From positions 1 to 26,914 of the forward strand of contig SFMI01000009.1 in NCBI GenBank assembly GCA_004554425.1: 26,914 nucleotides of DNA. Reading direction: 5' to 3'. Under the pieces are notes generated by a model that saw nothing but the letters and a program-made list of their open reading frames with translations, did not search any database and was not told where the DNA came from. This document shows positions 16,003 to 23,561 of this stretch, piece by piece (the stretch's first letter is position 1; every line of letters begins with the position of its first letter). The DNA is from Candidatus Saccharimonadota bacterium. Lineage in GTDB: Bacteria > Eremiobacterota > Xenobia > Xenobiales > Xenobiaceae. The translations under genes and the position numbers were made by a program.

Positions 16003-18369
16003 ATGAAAACAGAAGGAATACGCCTCTCACTGGCTGATGTATTGGATAGCGATCGCTGTCCTGAACTTTTAGGGGCTAATCCATGTCCGCGTGTGGTGGG
16101 GGTAGCCGTAAATGATAATGAAGTTTATATTTGGCAGCGTCGTGCTGCTGACGAAGTCGAATCTGGTAGCCAACCTGTTCAGTTGAAGCGAGAAAAATTC
16201 CGCCCTTATTTATGGTTGCATTATTCTAAATTTTACGATGCTTTGGCTCATAGTGAAGTTGACAATTATGAATCTCAGAAATTGAGTGGAACTGGTTTTT
16301 TTAATAGTATTGTTTCGGCTGACGACAATGAAGAATTGGTAGCTTTAAATAAAATGTTCACTTCTTTATATAAAGAAGTGAGATTAGAATCAGCCCATCT
16401 TCCTCTGGCTGAGCACAGCGCTTTACAACTTTATAGTAGCGATTTGGTAAACTTATACCTCACTCAAGCCGGATTTTGCCTTTTTAACGGCTTAAATTTT
16501 AAGGAAATTTTGCGTTTAGGATTAACTGTACTAACTTCTTGTGGCAATAGAGAAAATTTGCATGGTTGTGCCGAAGAAAGTATCGGTTGTCTTTACATGC
16601 GTCTTTCCGACGGTCGGGAAAAATCACTTTGTTTAAATGATTATGGCGGCAGCGAAGCCGATTTACTTAAAGATTTTGTGCAAAATGTCAAAAATTGGGA
16701 TCCAGATATTATCGAAGGCCATTTTTTGTATGATGATATTTTGCCTTATTTGCAAGCTAGGGCCAAAAAAGTCAAAGTAAAGTTGTTGCTGGGACGTGAC
16801 TTTATCCAGGCGGACAAAAAGCGCACCGTGCCTAAAGGCGTTTGCTTAGAGCCCAAAGGACGTAAAACTTACACTACTATTGCCAACAAACGCTACGACT
16901 ACATTTACTGGGATTTGTGGGGGCGCGAATTAGTCGACACTTTGATGCTCTCCCGCTTGCGTGATGTCACTTTCCGCGAATTGGAAACTTTCTCTCTGGA
17001 AGAAACTGCCCAGTCATTGGGAATAATGGGAGAAGAAGAGCCAACCTTTGCTTCAGAAAAGGAACAAGCCATATTTTATGGCCGCTTGCTTGAAAAAGTT
17101 AGTGAAGCTTTGCTTTATCCTTTCTATGTTCAAGCTCAATTTTTCCCGTATTCTTTGCAAAATACCATTTTGCGCGGTACGGCCACCAAAATTAACAGTC
17201 TGTTCTTGCGCTATTATTTAAGTAATTCAGCCAGTATTCCGGATAAGCCGCAAGTAGCCGAATATATGGGCGCTTCTGCAGGCCAAGAAGTGGAAGGTAT
17301 TGTCCATGATGTTTATCACTGTGACGTGCAATCGCTTTATCCCTCAATTATGCTCAGTTACAATTTAGGGCCTCAGGCTGACGAGTTGGGCCTTTTCCTC
17401 AATTTGTTGGCTAAATTGCGCAATTTCCGCCTCAAAGCTAAGGCCCTTATGCGCCAAGCTCAAAAAGAGCCTGAGCGAGATGTGGAAAAAGTGCGCTTTT
17501 ATGACGCTTTACAGAGTACATTCAAGATTTTAATCAATTCTTTTTACGGCTACTTGGGATTTGCTCAAGGCAATTTCGCCGATTTTACCCGAGCCTCTCA
17601 GGTTACTGCTAAGGGCAGAGAAATTTTGGCTACTATTATTGATAAATTAAAGAACCTTGGTTGTCGTGTTGTAGAGTACGATACTGATGGTGTGTATTTT
17701 CAGGCTGCTCCCGAGTCGGAAGAAGCGCCGGAAGTCTATGGCCAGAAAATATCTGAAGCCATAAATAGTATTTTGCCTTCTGGTGTTGGAGTGGAATTAG
17801 ATGGTTTTTATCCCTCTATGTATTCTCACACTACCAAAAATTACGTACTTCTTGATAAAAATGGCAATTTGACCTTCAGTGGCGCTACCTTCCGCTCTCG
17901 TTCACGTGAGCCTTATTTGCGTTTGGCTTTGCAGCGCACCGCCTCTTTGGTGTTGCAAGGACGCCCGGCGGAGGCGGTAGCTTATATAGCTCAGCTCAAA
18001 GAGGATATTTTGCAACACGATATTCCTATAACTTTGCTGGCTAAAACTGAAATTCTAAACGATTCTTTGGAAAATTACAGTAAAAAAATCGAAAAGAGCA
18101 GTCGCAACCGTGCCGCTGCCTATGAAGTTGCCCTTAAATCTAAGTATGCTTATGCTGCTGGTAAAGCGGTGCGCTATTACATTACTGGCAATAAGAGGAG
18201 CGTACGTATTTTCGAAAATGCCAAAGAATTGAGCTTATATAATACGGCCGCGCCAGATGAAAACAGCGCCTATTACGTTGGCAAATTGGAAGCTTTGTTA
18301 GAACAATTCCCACTTTTGGTGCCAGCCGAAGCTATACCCGTAAAGAAGAGTCGTAGCTCTAAAAAATAA
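16003..18369 (+). CDS. Family B DNA polymerase with degenerate exonuclease motifs
   Basis: The polymerase copies DNA from a primer, and family B enzymes in bacteria usually serve repair or bypass. With ATG 16003 (GGGAG 12 nt upstream) it has 788 residues. The polymerase motifs are present: A, D441-V-Q-SLYPSI; B, K508-ILINSFYG; C, YD560-T-D562-G, with Gly where Ser is usual. Both metal-binding Asp residues of A and C are intact. The N-terminal half aligns with the 3'-5' exonuclease domain through DPDIIEGH...LPYLQARAKK, but the Exo I acidic pair (normally DIE) reads LTV near residues 174-176. The Exo II motif reads GHFLYDDILPYL, with its Asp shifted by one. An Exo III Asp is not evident. Proofreading is thus probably lost. 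An in-frame TTG at 15955 lacks a ribosome site. It is followed by a clear terminator. It is first on the plus strand, transcribed alone. Confidence 0.92.
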   Translation: MKTEGIRLSLADVLDSDRCPELLGANPCPRVVGVAVNDNEVYIWQRRAADEVESGSQPVQLKREKFRPYLWLHYSKFYDALAHSEVDNYESQKLSGTGFFNSIVSADDNEELVALNKMFTSLYKEVRLESAHLPLAEHSALQLYSSDLVNLYLTQAGFCLFNGLNFKEILRLGLTVLTSCGNRENLHGCAEESIGCLYMRLSDGREKSLCLNDYGGSEADLLKDFVQNVKNWDPDIIEGHFLYDDILPYLQARAKKVKVKLLLGRDFIQADKKRTVPKGVCLEPKGRKTYTTIANKRYDYIYWDLWGRELVDTLMLSRLRDVTFRELETFSLEETAQSLGIMGEEEPTFASEKEQAIFYGRLLEKVSEALLYPFYVQAQFFPYSLQNTILRGTATKINSLFLRYYLSNSASIPDKPQVAEYMGASAGQEVEGIVHDVYHCDVQSLYPSIMLSYNLGPQADELGLFLNLLAKLRNFRLKAKALMRQAQKEPERDVEKVRFYDALQSTFKILINSFYGYLGFAQGNFADFTRASQVTAKGREILATIIDKLKNLGCRVVEYDTDGVYFQAAPESEEAPEVYGQKISEAINSILPSGVGVELDGFYPSMYSHTTKNYVLLDKNGNLTFSGATFRSRSREPYLRLALQRTASLVLQGRPAEAVAYIAQLKEDILQHDIPITLLAKTEILNDSLENYSKKIEKSSRNRAAAYEVALKSKYAYAAGKAVRYYITGNKRSVRIFENAKELSLYNTAAPDENSAYYVGKLEALLEQFPLLVPAEAIPVKKSRSSKK

Positions 18370-18410
18370 ACTGTTCAGCTTAGGAGCTTTTAGAGAGGCT
18401 ATGTCGAAAG

Positions 18411-18444
18411 GCGGCAGGCCGCCTGAGAGCGCTGCCGCTTTTTT
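18411..18444 (+). terminator. Intrinsic terminator after the DNA polymerase gene
   Basis: GCGGCAG (18411-18417) pairs with CTGCCGC (18432-18438) and is followed at once by T6. A competing GGCGGC/GCCGCC hairpin overlaps the left arm. It lies 41 nt past the polymerase stop. Confidence 0.85.
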
Positions 18445-18483
18445 GCTAAAGTAGCCCTGGGCAGTACTGTTTAATCAACAATT

Positions 18484-18528
18484 TATAGTATCAGCTTAGC
18501 TGTCGAATGGGCCAACGTTGGCTTTTTT
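18484..18528 (+). promoter_or_regulatory. -10 candidate and hairpin/T6 in the M32 peptidase leader
   Basis: TATAGT at 18484-18489 is a -10 candidate without a good -35. Twenty-one nt later the 12-nt palindrome GCCAACGTTGGC (18511-18522) is followed directly by T6. The stem is short (4-5 bp), so its strength as a terminator or attenuator is doubtful. It is 54 nt before the start codon. Confidence 0.4.
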
Positions 18529-18582
18529 ATTGAAATTAAAGGCAAAGATAGGGCCGTTCTTCAGTTCAAGAGGAGTAGTAAA

Positions 18583-20130
18583 ATGGGCCAAGCCTACGAA
18601 CAACTTTTAAAAAAGATTAAAGAAATAACTTGTTTAAATGAAATTTTGGAACTTCTGACCTGGGATTTAGAGACCGGTATGCCCATTGGAGCCGATGAAG
18701 CTCGTGCCGATCAAATGGGAGTCGTCTCCGAATTGTCTCATCAGCTTTCTACTTCGGAAGAGTATTTGCATCTTATTAAAGCTTCCGAAGAAGAACTTGC
18801 CGAAGAGAAAAAATCCGGCTTTGAAGTGAAGTCGTCTTCTCCTTACGATTTACATAATTTGGATGTTAAAGCCGATTTGTTACGTAAAGTTAGACGCAAT
18901 GCCGACAATAATTCCAAAGTGCCAGCTTCTGTCGCTTCTGCTTTAACTGCTGCTTGTTCCAAAGCCCAAAGCGTTTGGATGAAAGCTCGTCAAAATAACG
19001 ATTTTGCCTCTTTCCGCGAGCCTCTGGAGCGTGTTGTCGAACTTTGTCGCGCCAAGGCCGAAGCTTTGGGTTATAAAGAGCATATCTACGACGCTTTGCT
19101 TGATGTTTATGAGCCAGGTTTAACTACCTCACAAGTGAGCAAAGTGTTTGGTCAATTGCGCGGCAGTTTAGTTAGCTTAGTAAGTCGTATCGCTAAAGCT
19201 AAACAGCCTCAATTGCGCGTAATCAATAAGATCTATCCTATAGAATTGCAACGCCGTTTTTGCCATCGTCTTATGAGCGATATGGGCTATGATTGGACGC
19301 GCGGCAAAGTGGATGATGTTATTCATCCTTTCTGTTGCTCATTTTCCACTAGAGATGTGCGTGTAACTAACAATTTTAGTGAACAAGCCGTCACCAAAGC
19401 TATGTTTACAGCTTTACACGAAACTGGTCACGCCCTTTACGAGCAAGGCTCTCCGAGCGAATGGACTCACACTCCTTTGGAAGGTGGAGCCAGCATGGCC
19501 GTCCATGAGAGTGAGTCTCGCTTATGGGAAAATATTATCGGTCGCAGTAAAGCTTTTTGGGAATTTTACTACCCGGTCTTTAAGTCTTATTTCCCGGCCC
19601 AAACTGCTGGCGTCGATTTAGAAGAGTTCTACAAAGCCGTCAACTACGTCACTCCTTCCTTTATACGTACTGAAGCTGACGAAGTTACTTACAGCTTGCA
19701 TATCATGTTGCGCTTTGAATTGGAAAAAGCTCTTATTGAAGGCTCTTTGAAAGTGAAAGATTTGCCTGAAGTTTGGAATAGTGCCATGTCTGACTATTTG
19801 GGCATAGTTCCCGATACAGATACTGAAGGTTGCTTACAAGACGTACACTGGTCGTCAGGCTTATTTGGCTATTTCCCTGCTTATGCTTTGGGCAATTTGA
19901 TTGGCGCTCAAACTTGGCAAGCTCTCAAAAAAGATGTTGGCGATACTGATGAAGTTTTGCGTCACGGTCAGTTGGGAACTGTTCGCAATTGGTTACACGA
20001 TCATATCTATGTTTATGGACAGCGCCTCTATCCTACAGAATTGCTTAAGGTAGCTACAGGAAAGCAACTGGAAGCCGGTCCTTTTGTCGATTATTTAGAA
20101 AATAAATACAGTGCTCTCTATAACTTATAG
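18583..20130 (+). CDS. M32 family carboxypeptidase (carboxypeptidase Taq type)
   Basis: This cytoplasmic zinc carboxypeptidase removes C-terminal residues with broad specificity. The active site is complete: HETGH at 279-283 gives two zinc His residues and the catalytic Glu280. HESESRLWEN supplies the third ligand, Glu309. IRTEADEVTYSLHIMLRFELE and DVHWSSGLFGYFPAYALG are the usual M32 signatures. The N-terminal helical half begins LNEILELLTWDLETGMP, where the family has the W-D of the WDxxTxMP motif. The length of 515 is normal (about 500). The start ATG 18583 has a strong AGAGGAG ribosome site 8 nt upstream. It is transcribed alone, between the polymerase terminator and its own terminator. 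Confidence 0.95.
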   Translation: MGQAYEQLLKKIKEITCLNEILELLTWDLETGMPIGADEARADQMGVVSELSHQLSTSEEYLHLIKASEEELAEEKKSGFEVKSSSPYDLHNLDVKADLLRKVRRNADNNSKVPASVASALTAACSKAQSVWMKARQNNDFASFREPLERVVELCRAKAEALGYKEHIYDALLDVYEPGLTTSQVSKVFGQLRGSLVSLVSRIAKAKQPQLRVINKIYPIELQRRFCHRLMSDMGYDWTRGKVDDVIHPFCCSFSTRDVRVTNNFSEQAVTKAMFTALHETGHALYEQGSPSEWTHTPLEGGASMAVHESESRLWENIIGRSKAFWEFYYPVFKSYFPAQTAGVDLEEFYKAVNYVTPSFIRTEADEVTYSLHIMLRFELEKALIEGSLKVKDLPEVWNSAMSDYLGIVPDTDTEGCLQDVHWSSGLFGYFPAYALGNLIGAQTWQALKKDVGDTDEVLRHGQLGTVRNWLHDHIYVYGQRLYPTELLKVATGKQLEAGPFVDYLENKYSALYNL

Positions 20131-20175
20131 TTAAATTTTGGAGGCTAAGCGCCGAAAGTTTAACTTAAGCTATGG

Positions 20176-20226
20176 CAAGCGCCTTCTTCGACTATTAAAA
20201 TAGTCAAGAAGGCGCTTGTTTTTATT
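20176..20226 (+). terminator. Strong intrinsic terminator after the M32 peptidase gene
   Basis: A 20-bp stem (20176-20196 with 20199-20218) has one bulged C at 20189, a 2-nt loop and T5 followed by ATTCTTTT. It is the longest hairpin on this strand. Confidence 0.92.
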
Positions 20227-20352
20227 CTTTTGTGGATGGCGCTGCTGACATATAGCCAGAAAATTTCTAATGCACATCTAACAGACGGAAAAAAAATTTT
20301 GGCAGGGGAAGGCCGAGTGCGGTTCGTAATAGTTTGGCGTTAAAAGATTTAC

Positions 20353-20380
20353 GGCCCTTACTACTGAGGGGGCCATTTTT
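20353..20380 (+). terminator. Hairpin with T5 in the groES leader
   Basis: GGCCC (20353-20357) pairs with GGGCC (20370-20374), extended by G-U pairs, and T5 follows after one base. It lies about 75 nt upstream of groES, well past the previous gene's own terminator. It may be an attenuator or a second terminator. The rest of the gap 20227-20352 shows no clear promoter and no CIRCE element. Confidence 0.5.
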
Positions 20381-20407
20381 ATGAAGATAATAAGTCTCTT
20401 CCTGTAG
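20381..20407 (+). other. Possible 8-codon leader ORF before groES
   Basis: ATG AAG ATA ATA ... TAG encodes MKIISLFL. A GAGGGGG purine run 8 nt upstream could be its ribosome site, but that run is also the right arm of the hairpin at 20353-20374. The ORF ends 1 nt before the palindrome at 20409. A chance ORF cannot be excluded. Confidence 0.25.
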
Positions 20408-20408
20408 A

Positions 20409-20426
20409 TTCGGTGAGCTCACCGAA
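20409..20426 (+). promoter_or_regulatory. 18-nt perfect palindrome just upstream of groES
   Basis: TTCGGTGAGCTCACCGAA is a perfect 18-nt palindrome ending 27 nt before the groES start and about 12 nt before its GGAGG ribosome site. It could be an operator for a heat-shock repressor. Alternatively it could be an RNA hairpin that affects ribosome loading. It is unrelated to the CIRCE consensus. Confidence 0.65.
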
Positions 20427-20453
20427 AGGAAAAAGGCTTTTTGGAGGTTAGAT

Positions 20454-20747
20454 ATGGCTTTGACTATTAGACCGTTAGGTGATCGCGTTGTGGTGAAGCG
20501 CCTCGCTTCCGAGCAGAAGACTGCCGGTGGTATTTACATTCCCGAGAGCGCTCAGGAAAAGCCCATGAAATGCGAAGTCGTAGCCGTAGGTTCCGGCAAG
20601 TTGCTCGACAATGGCAAGCGCAACCATATGGAAGTGGAAGTCGGCCAGACCGTTTTGCTGGGCAAATACTCTGGCACCGAGATTAAGCTTGACGGCCAAG
20701 AATATGTAATCGTCGACCAGCGCGAGATTATGGGTGTTTTAGCCTAA
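20454..20747 (+). CDS. groES: Co-chaperonin GroES
   Basis: The 97-residue protein forms the heptameric lid of the GroEL folding chamber in the cytoplasm. Family landmarks are present: IRPLGDRVVVKR at the N-terminus, a mobile loop TAGGIYIPESAQEKP, the G-KLL-NG roof-hairpin region and KLDGQEYVIVDQREIMGVL at the end. ATG 20454 has an excellent TGGAGG ribosome site 7 nt upstream. Codons are more C-ending than in neighbouring genes, as expected for high expression. It is followed by groEL after a 200-nt spacer, long for this operon. Confidence 0.98.
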   Translation: MALTIRPLGDRVVVKRLASEQKTAGGIYIPESAQEKPMKCEVVAVGSGKLLDNGKRNHMEVEVGQTVLLGKYSGTEIKLDGQEYVIVDQREIMGVLA

Positions 20748-20947
20748 AGCTTAGGTATTTTTTCTGGGAGACGCACTCTCAATAGGGGTGCGACTTCATC
20801 AAGAAGCGGCTGAACAATAGATAGGAAGGGGACGGTACATGTCAGTTTTTATCCGGATGTGTCTATAGAGGGGAGGAACTACTCCAAGGAGTGGTTGACT
20901 GCTTTCAGCCGCAAAGTTTTGTTCATATTCGAAAAGAGGAAAAAATT
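20748..20947 (+). promoter_or_regulatory. Structured groES-groEL spacer with a possible leader ORF
   Basis: The 200-nt spacer can form several stems. ACGCACT pairs with GGTGCG at 20771-20792. GCGGCTGAA (20806-20814) pairs perfectly with TTCAGCCGC (20904-20912), closing an 89-nt domain. Within that, AACTACTCC pairs with GGAGTGGTT around an AA loop (20877-20896). The CTCC at 20882-20885 could instead pair with GGAG at 20872-20875, so two exclusive hairpins are possible. An ORF of 9 codons (20839-20868, MSVFIRMCL) has an AAGGGG ribosome site 7 nt upstream. No promoter or terminator is obvious. It does not match a riboswitch that I recognise. Confidence 0.5.
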
Positions 20948-22594
20948 ATGGCAGCTAAGATGATTATTTATGGTCAGGAAGCCCGCAAAGCTTTGGAAAA
21001 GGGTGTCGATGCTTTGGCTAACGCCGTACGCGTAACCTTAGGGCCGCGTGGACGCAATGTCGTGCTTGACAAAAAGTTCGGCTCTCCTACCATTACCAAT
21101 GACGGCGTAACTATTGCTAAAGATATCGAGCTCCCCGATATGTTCGAAAATATGGGCGCTCAGTTAGTTCGTGAAGTCGCTTCCAAGACCAACGACATCG
21201 CCGGCGACGGTACTACCACCGCCACCGTTTTGGCTCAGGCTATGGTTCACGCCGGTATGAAGAACGTCACCGCCGGTGCCAACCCTATGTTCATTAAGCG
21301 TGGTATTGAGCAAGTAGTCGAGCGCGTTGTCGAAGCTATTAAAGCTATGGCTGTACCCGTAGAAACTACCGAAGCCATTGCCCAGGCCGCTACTATTTCC
21401 GCCAATAACGACAAGAAGATCGGTCAGCTCATTGCTGAGGCTATGGATAAAGTAGGTAAAGACGGCGTTATTACCGTTGAAGAGTCCAAGACCATGCACA
21501 CCGGTCTCGAGCATGTCGAAGGTATGCAGTTTGATAAAGGTTACATCTCTCCTTACTTCGTAACCGACTCCGACCGCATGGAAGCCATTTTGGAAGATCC
21601 TTTCATCTTGATCGTCGAGAAGAAGATCTCCGCTATCAACGATATCGTACATCTTTTGGAAAATGTTTCCCGCTCCGGTCGTCCTCTCTTGATTATCGCT
21701 GAAGATATCGAAGGCGAAGCTTTGGCTACTTTGGTAGTCAACAAGTTGCGCGGTGTATTGAATATCGCTGCTGTTAAGGCTCCTGGTTTCGGTGACAGAC
21801 GTAAAGAGATGCTTAAGGATATCGCTATCCTTACCGGCGCTCAGGTTGTCAGCGAAGAAATCGGTCTCAAACTCGAAAATGTCGGCCTCGAGTCTCTGGG
21901 TAGCGCTGTTCGCGTCAAGATCACTAAAGATGACACCACCATTGTGGAAGGTCGCGGCGACGCTGAAGCTATTAAAGCTCGTATTGACCAAATTCGTCAC
22001 CAGATCGCCGAGAGCGATTCCGATTACGATCGTGAGAAATTGCAAGAGCGCTTAGCTAAATTAGCTGGTGGCGTAGCTGTTATTCGCGTGGGTGCTGCTA
22101 CCGAAACTGAGTTGCGTGAGAAGAAACACCGCTTGGAAGATGCTCTTTCCGCTACTCGTGCTGCTGTCGAAGAAGGTATTATCCCTGGTGGCGGTACCGC
22201 TTTCATCAGAGCTTTGCCCGTTTTGGATGAAATTAAGCTCGAAGGTGACCAGCAAGTGGCCGTAGATATTATCCGCCAAGCTTTGGTTGAGCCTTTGCGT
22301 TTAATCGCCACCAATGCTGGTGTAGAGGGCTCCGTCATTGTCGAGAAGGTAAAAGAAGCCGACGCTCCTATCGGTTACGACGCTTTGAACCGCGAGTTCA
22401 AAGATATGGTTGCTAACGGTATCATCGACCCCGTGAAAGTTACCCGCTCCGCTTTGCAGAATGCTGCTTCTATCGCCGCTATGGTTCTCACCACCGAGAC
22501 CCTTATCGCCGAGAAGCCTCAGAAGGCTGATCCCGCTGCTGCAGCTGGTATGCCTGGCGGTATGCCCGGTGGCATGGGCGGAATGGACTTCTAG
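20948..22594 (+). CDS. groEL: Chaperonin GroEL
   Basis: The 548-residue subunit forms the double-ring ATP-dependent folding chamber with GroES. Signature segments are complete: RVTLGPRGRNVVLDKKFG, ITNDGVTIAKDIEL, the ATP-binding GDGTTTATVL, ISANNDKKIG, the apical KISAINDIVHLLE region, AVEEGIIPGGG and a C-terminal GGMPGGMGGMDF tail. The start is ATG 20948 with GAGG 8 nt upstream. The in-frame GTG at 20891 would add a 19-residue extension not expected for GroEL. Codon use is strongly adapted, as in groES. It is followed by a stem-loop and a terminator. This is the only groEL in the window. Confidence 0.99.
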   Translation: MAAKMIIYGQEARKALEKGVDALANAVRVTLGPRGRNVVLDKKFGSPTITNDGVTIAKDIELPDMFENMGAQLVREVASKTNDIAGDGTTTATVLAQAMVHAGMKNVTAGANPMFIKRGIEQVVERVVEAIKAMAVPVETTEAIAQAATISANNDKKIGQLIAEAMDKVGKDGVITVEESKTMHTGLEHVEGMQFDKGYISPYFVTDSDRMEAILEDPFILIVEKKISAINDIVHLLENVSRSGRPLLIIAEDIEGEALATLVVNKLRGVLNIAAVKAPGFGDRRKEMLKDIAILTGAQVVSEEIGLKLENVGLESLGSAVRVKITKDDTTIVEGRGDAEAIKARIDQIRHQIAESDSDYDREKLQERLAKLAGGVAVIRVGAATETELREKKHRLEDALSATRAAVEEGIIPGGGTAFIRALPVLDEIKLEGDQQVAVDIIRQALVEPLRLIATNAGVEGSVIVEKVKEADAPIGYDALNREFKDMVANGIIDPVKVTRSALQNAASIAAMVLTTETLIAEKPQKADPAAAAGMPGGMPGGMGGMDF

Positions 22595-22617
22595 TTCTGA
22601 TTCGTCTAAAAGTAAAG

Positions 22618-22667
22618 TTCAAGCGCTGCCGCTTTTGAGTTCTTCAACTTGTAGAGCGGCACTTGAA
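22618..22667 (+). repeat. Long imperfect stem-loop after groEL
   Basis: TTCAAG...TGCCGCT (22618-22633, with a 3-nt bulge) pairs with AGCGGCACTTGAA (22655-22667). The loop holds a smaller AGTT/AACT hairpin. It sits between the groEL stop and the terminator, so it is probably transcribed as a 3' UTR structure. Confidence 0.6.
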
Positions 22668-22688
22668 TAGAACGTCTTATAACTGAAG

Positions 22689-22720
22689 AGCCTGAGAGTT
22701 GTTATGCTCTCAGGCTTTTT
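22689..22720 (+). terminator. Intrinsic terminator of the groESL operon
   Basis: AGCCTGAGAG (22689-22698) pairs perfectly with CTCTCAGGCT (22707-22716) and is followed by T5, GG and T5. It lies about 95 nt after the groEL stop. Confidence 0.92.
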
Positions 22721-22828
22721 GGTTTTTGTCTATCTTTTGAGCAACTTTAATTAAGTCTGGTCGAGTCAAGCAATTTTCGCTTAATTGTGCGAAAAAAAGG
22801 CTTTGACTTTGTCTTGCTAGAAAAACAC

Positions 22829-22865
22829 CGCAGCGCTGCGCCTGTTTTATATTTACAGGTTTTTT
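22829..22865 (+). promoter_or_regulatory. Palindrome and hairpin/T6 upstream of the 22902 gene
   Basis: CGCAGCGCTGCG (22829-22840) is a perfect 12-nt palindrome. It abuts CCTGT...ACAGG (22841-22859), which is followed by T6. The second stem is only 5 bp with a 9-nt loop. It may be a weak second terminator after groEL or a leader element. No convincing promoter is seen between 22721 and 22901. Confidence 0.4.
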
Positions 22866-22901
22866 GACAGTGGCGTATTTTATTTATTGGGTTTTTTTAA
22901 G

Positions 22902-23441
22902 ATGAGAAGTTTGAAGGTTTGGCTGGCTTTAGGCATTGTGGCTGTGTCTTGCTGGGCTTGTGGTATGTCTGAGGGACAGACTGTTAATATGTACGTTTCT
23001 CAAATGACAGTATACGAACGCAGAGTAGAGGCCGATGCCTACGATATAGGCAAGATAACTTCCGAAATAGATACAGATATAACTGAGCAACAGCGCGACG
23101 AGTTGACGAAAGCGCTTAAAGCTCAGAGTGCGCGCTTAAAAGATACTATTCAAGCTATCGAAGGGGCCAATTGTCCTAAGCCTTGTCAAAGTATGCGCAT
23201 TCATTATCAAGGGGCTTTGCAAAATCGTTTAGAGCATTGCAAAGTGTTGGCCGATTTCTTGGAAAAAAATTATCGCCCAGGGCAGGCTGTTGATGCTAAA
23301 GCTTTGGCCGAGCTTAAGAGTAAAACTAGCAAATTAGCTCAGGAAACTGCTGAGTATGAAAATAAAATTCACGAAGATAAGGTACTTTTAGCTAATTCTT
23401 ATCGTGAAGTGCAATTGCCGGAAGTAGTCGAAAGCAAGTAA
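22902..23441 (+). CDS. Small lipoprotein-like helical protein of unknown function
   Basis: The 179-residue product starts with an export signal (MRSLKVWLALGIVAVSC). The lipobox-like AVSC (Cys17) is atypical, with Ala at -3. The mature part is almost wholly helical, with charged heptad-like runs suggesting a coiled-coil hairpin. A C91-P-K-P-C95 motif and one later Cys (EHC) lie in the middle, in the turn between helices, and could form a disulfide. I do not recognise a family. ATG 22902 lacks a good ribosome site. An in-frame TTG at 22887 is no better. It stands alone, 307 nt after groEL and 120 nt before the acyl-CoA synthetase. Confidence 0.75.
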   Translation: MRSLKVWLALGIVAVSCWACGMSEGQTVNMYVSQMTVYERRVEADAYDIGKITSEIDTDITEQQRDELTKALKAQSARLKDTIQAIEGANCPKPCQSMRIHYQGALQNRLEHCKVLADFLEKNYRPGQAVDAKALAELKSKTSKLAQETAEYENKIHEDKVLLANSYREVQLPEVVESK

Positions 23442-23463
23442 GCCTTGGGCGAGAAGTTTAGGC

Positions 23464-23492
23464 TTGATAATTTTGCTTTTTATACCGATTAT
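23464..23492 (+). promoter_or_regulatory. Sigma-70-like promoter candidate for the acyl-CoA synthetase cluster
   Basis: TTGATA (23464-23469) and GATTAT (23487-23492) are separated by 17 nt, 5/6 and 4/6 matches to consensus. It lies 69 nt upstream of the preferred start. A weak AAGCCT/AGGCTT hairpin just before it may end the previous transcript. Confidence 0.4.
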
Positions 23493-23561
23493 TAAGTAGG
23501 CAATTTTGTGCTGTTTTGGGGGATAGCTTAGGGGGTGGGTTGTATTTTAGGAGAAGACGAA

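Noticed and set aside
20227..20453. CIRCE element upstream of groES
   Set aside because: GAGTGC occurs once near 20317, but no TTAGCACTC partner lies at the required 9-nt spacing.
20891..20947. Upstream GTG start extending GroEL by 19 residues
   Set aside because: The extension does not resemble GroEL, and ATG 20948 has its own well-spaced ribosome site.
20748..20947. Known riboswitch, SRP RNA, tmRNA or RNase P RNA in the groES-groEL spacer
   Set aside because: None of the conserved core sequences that I know for these RNAs is present, only generic stems.
21164..22045. Long open frame antisense to groEL (293 codons)
   Set aside because: It mirrors the conserved, codon-biased groEL sense frame and has no ribosome site or family resemblance.
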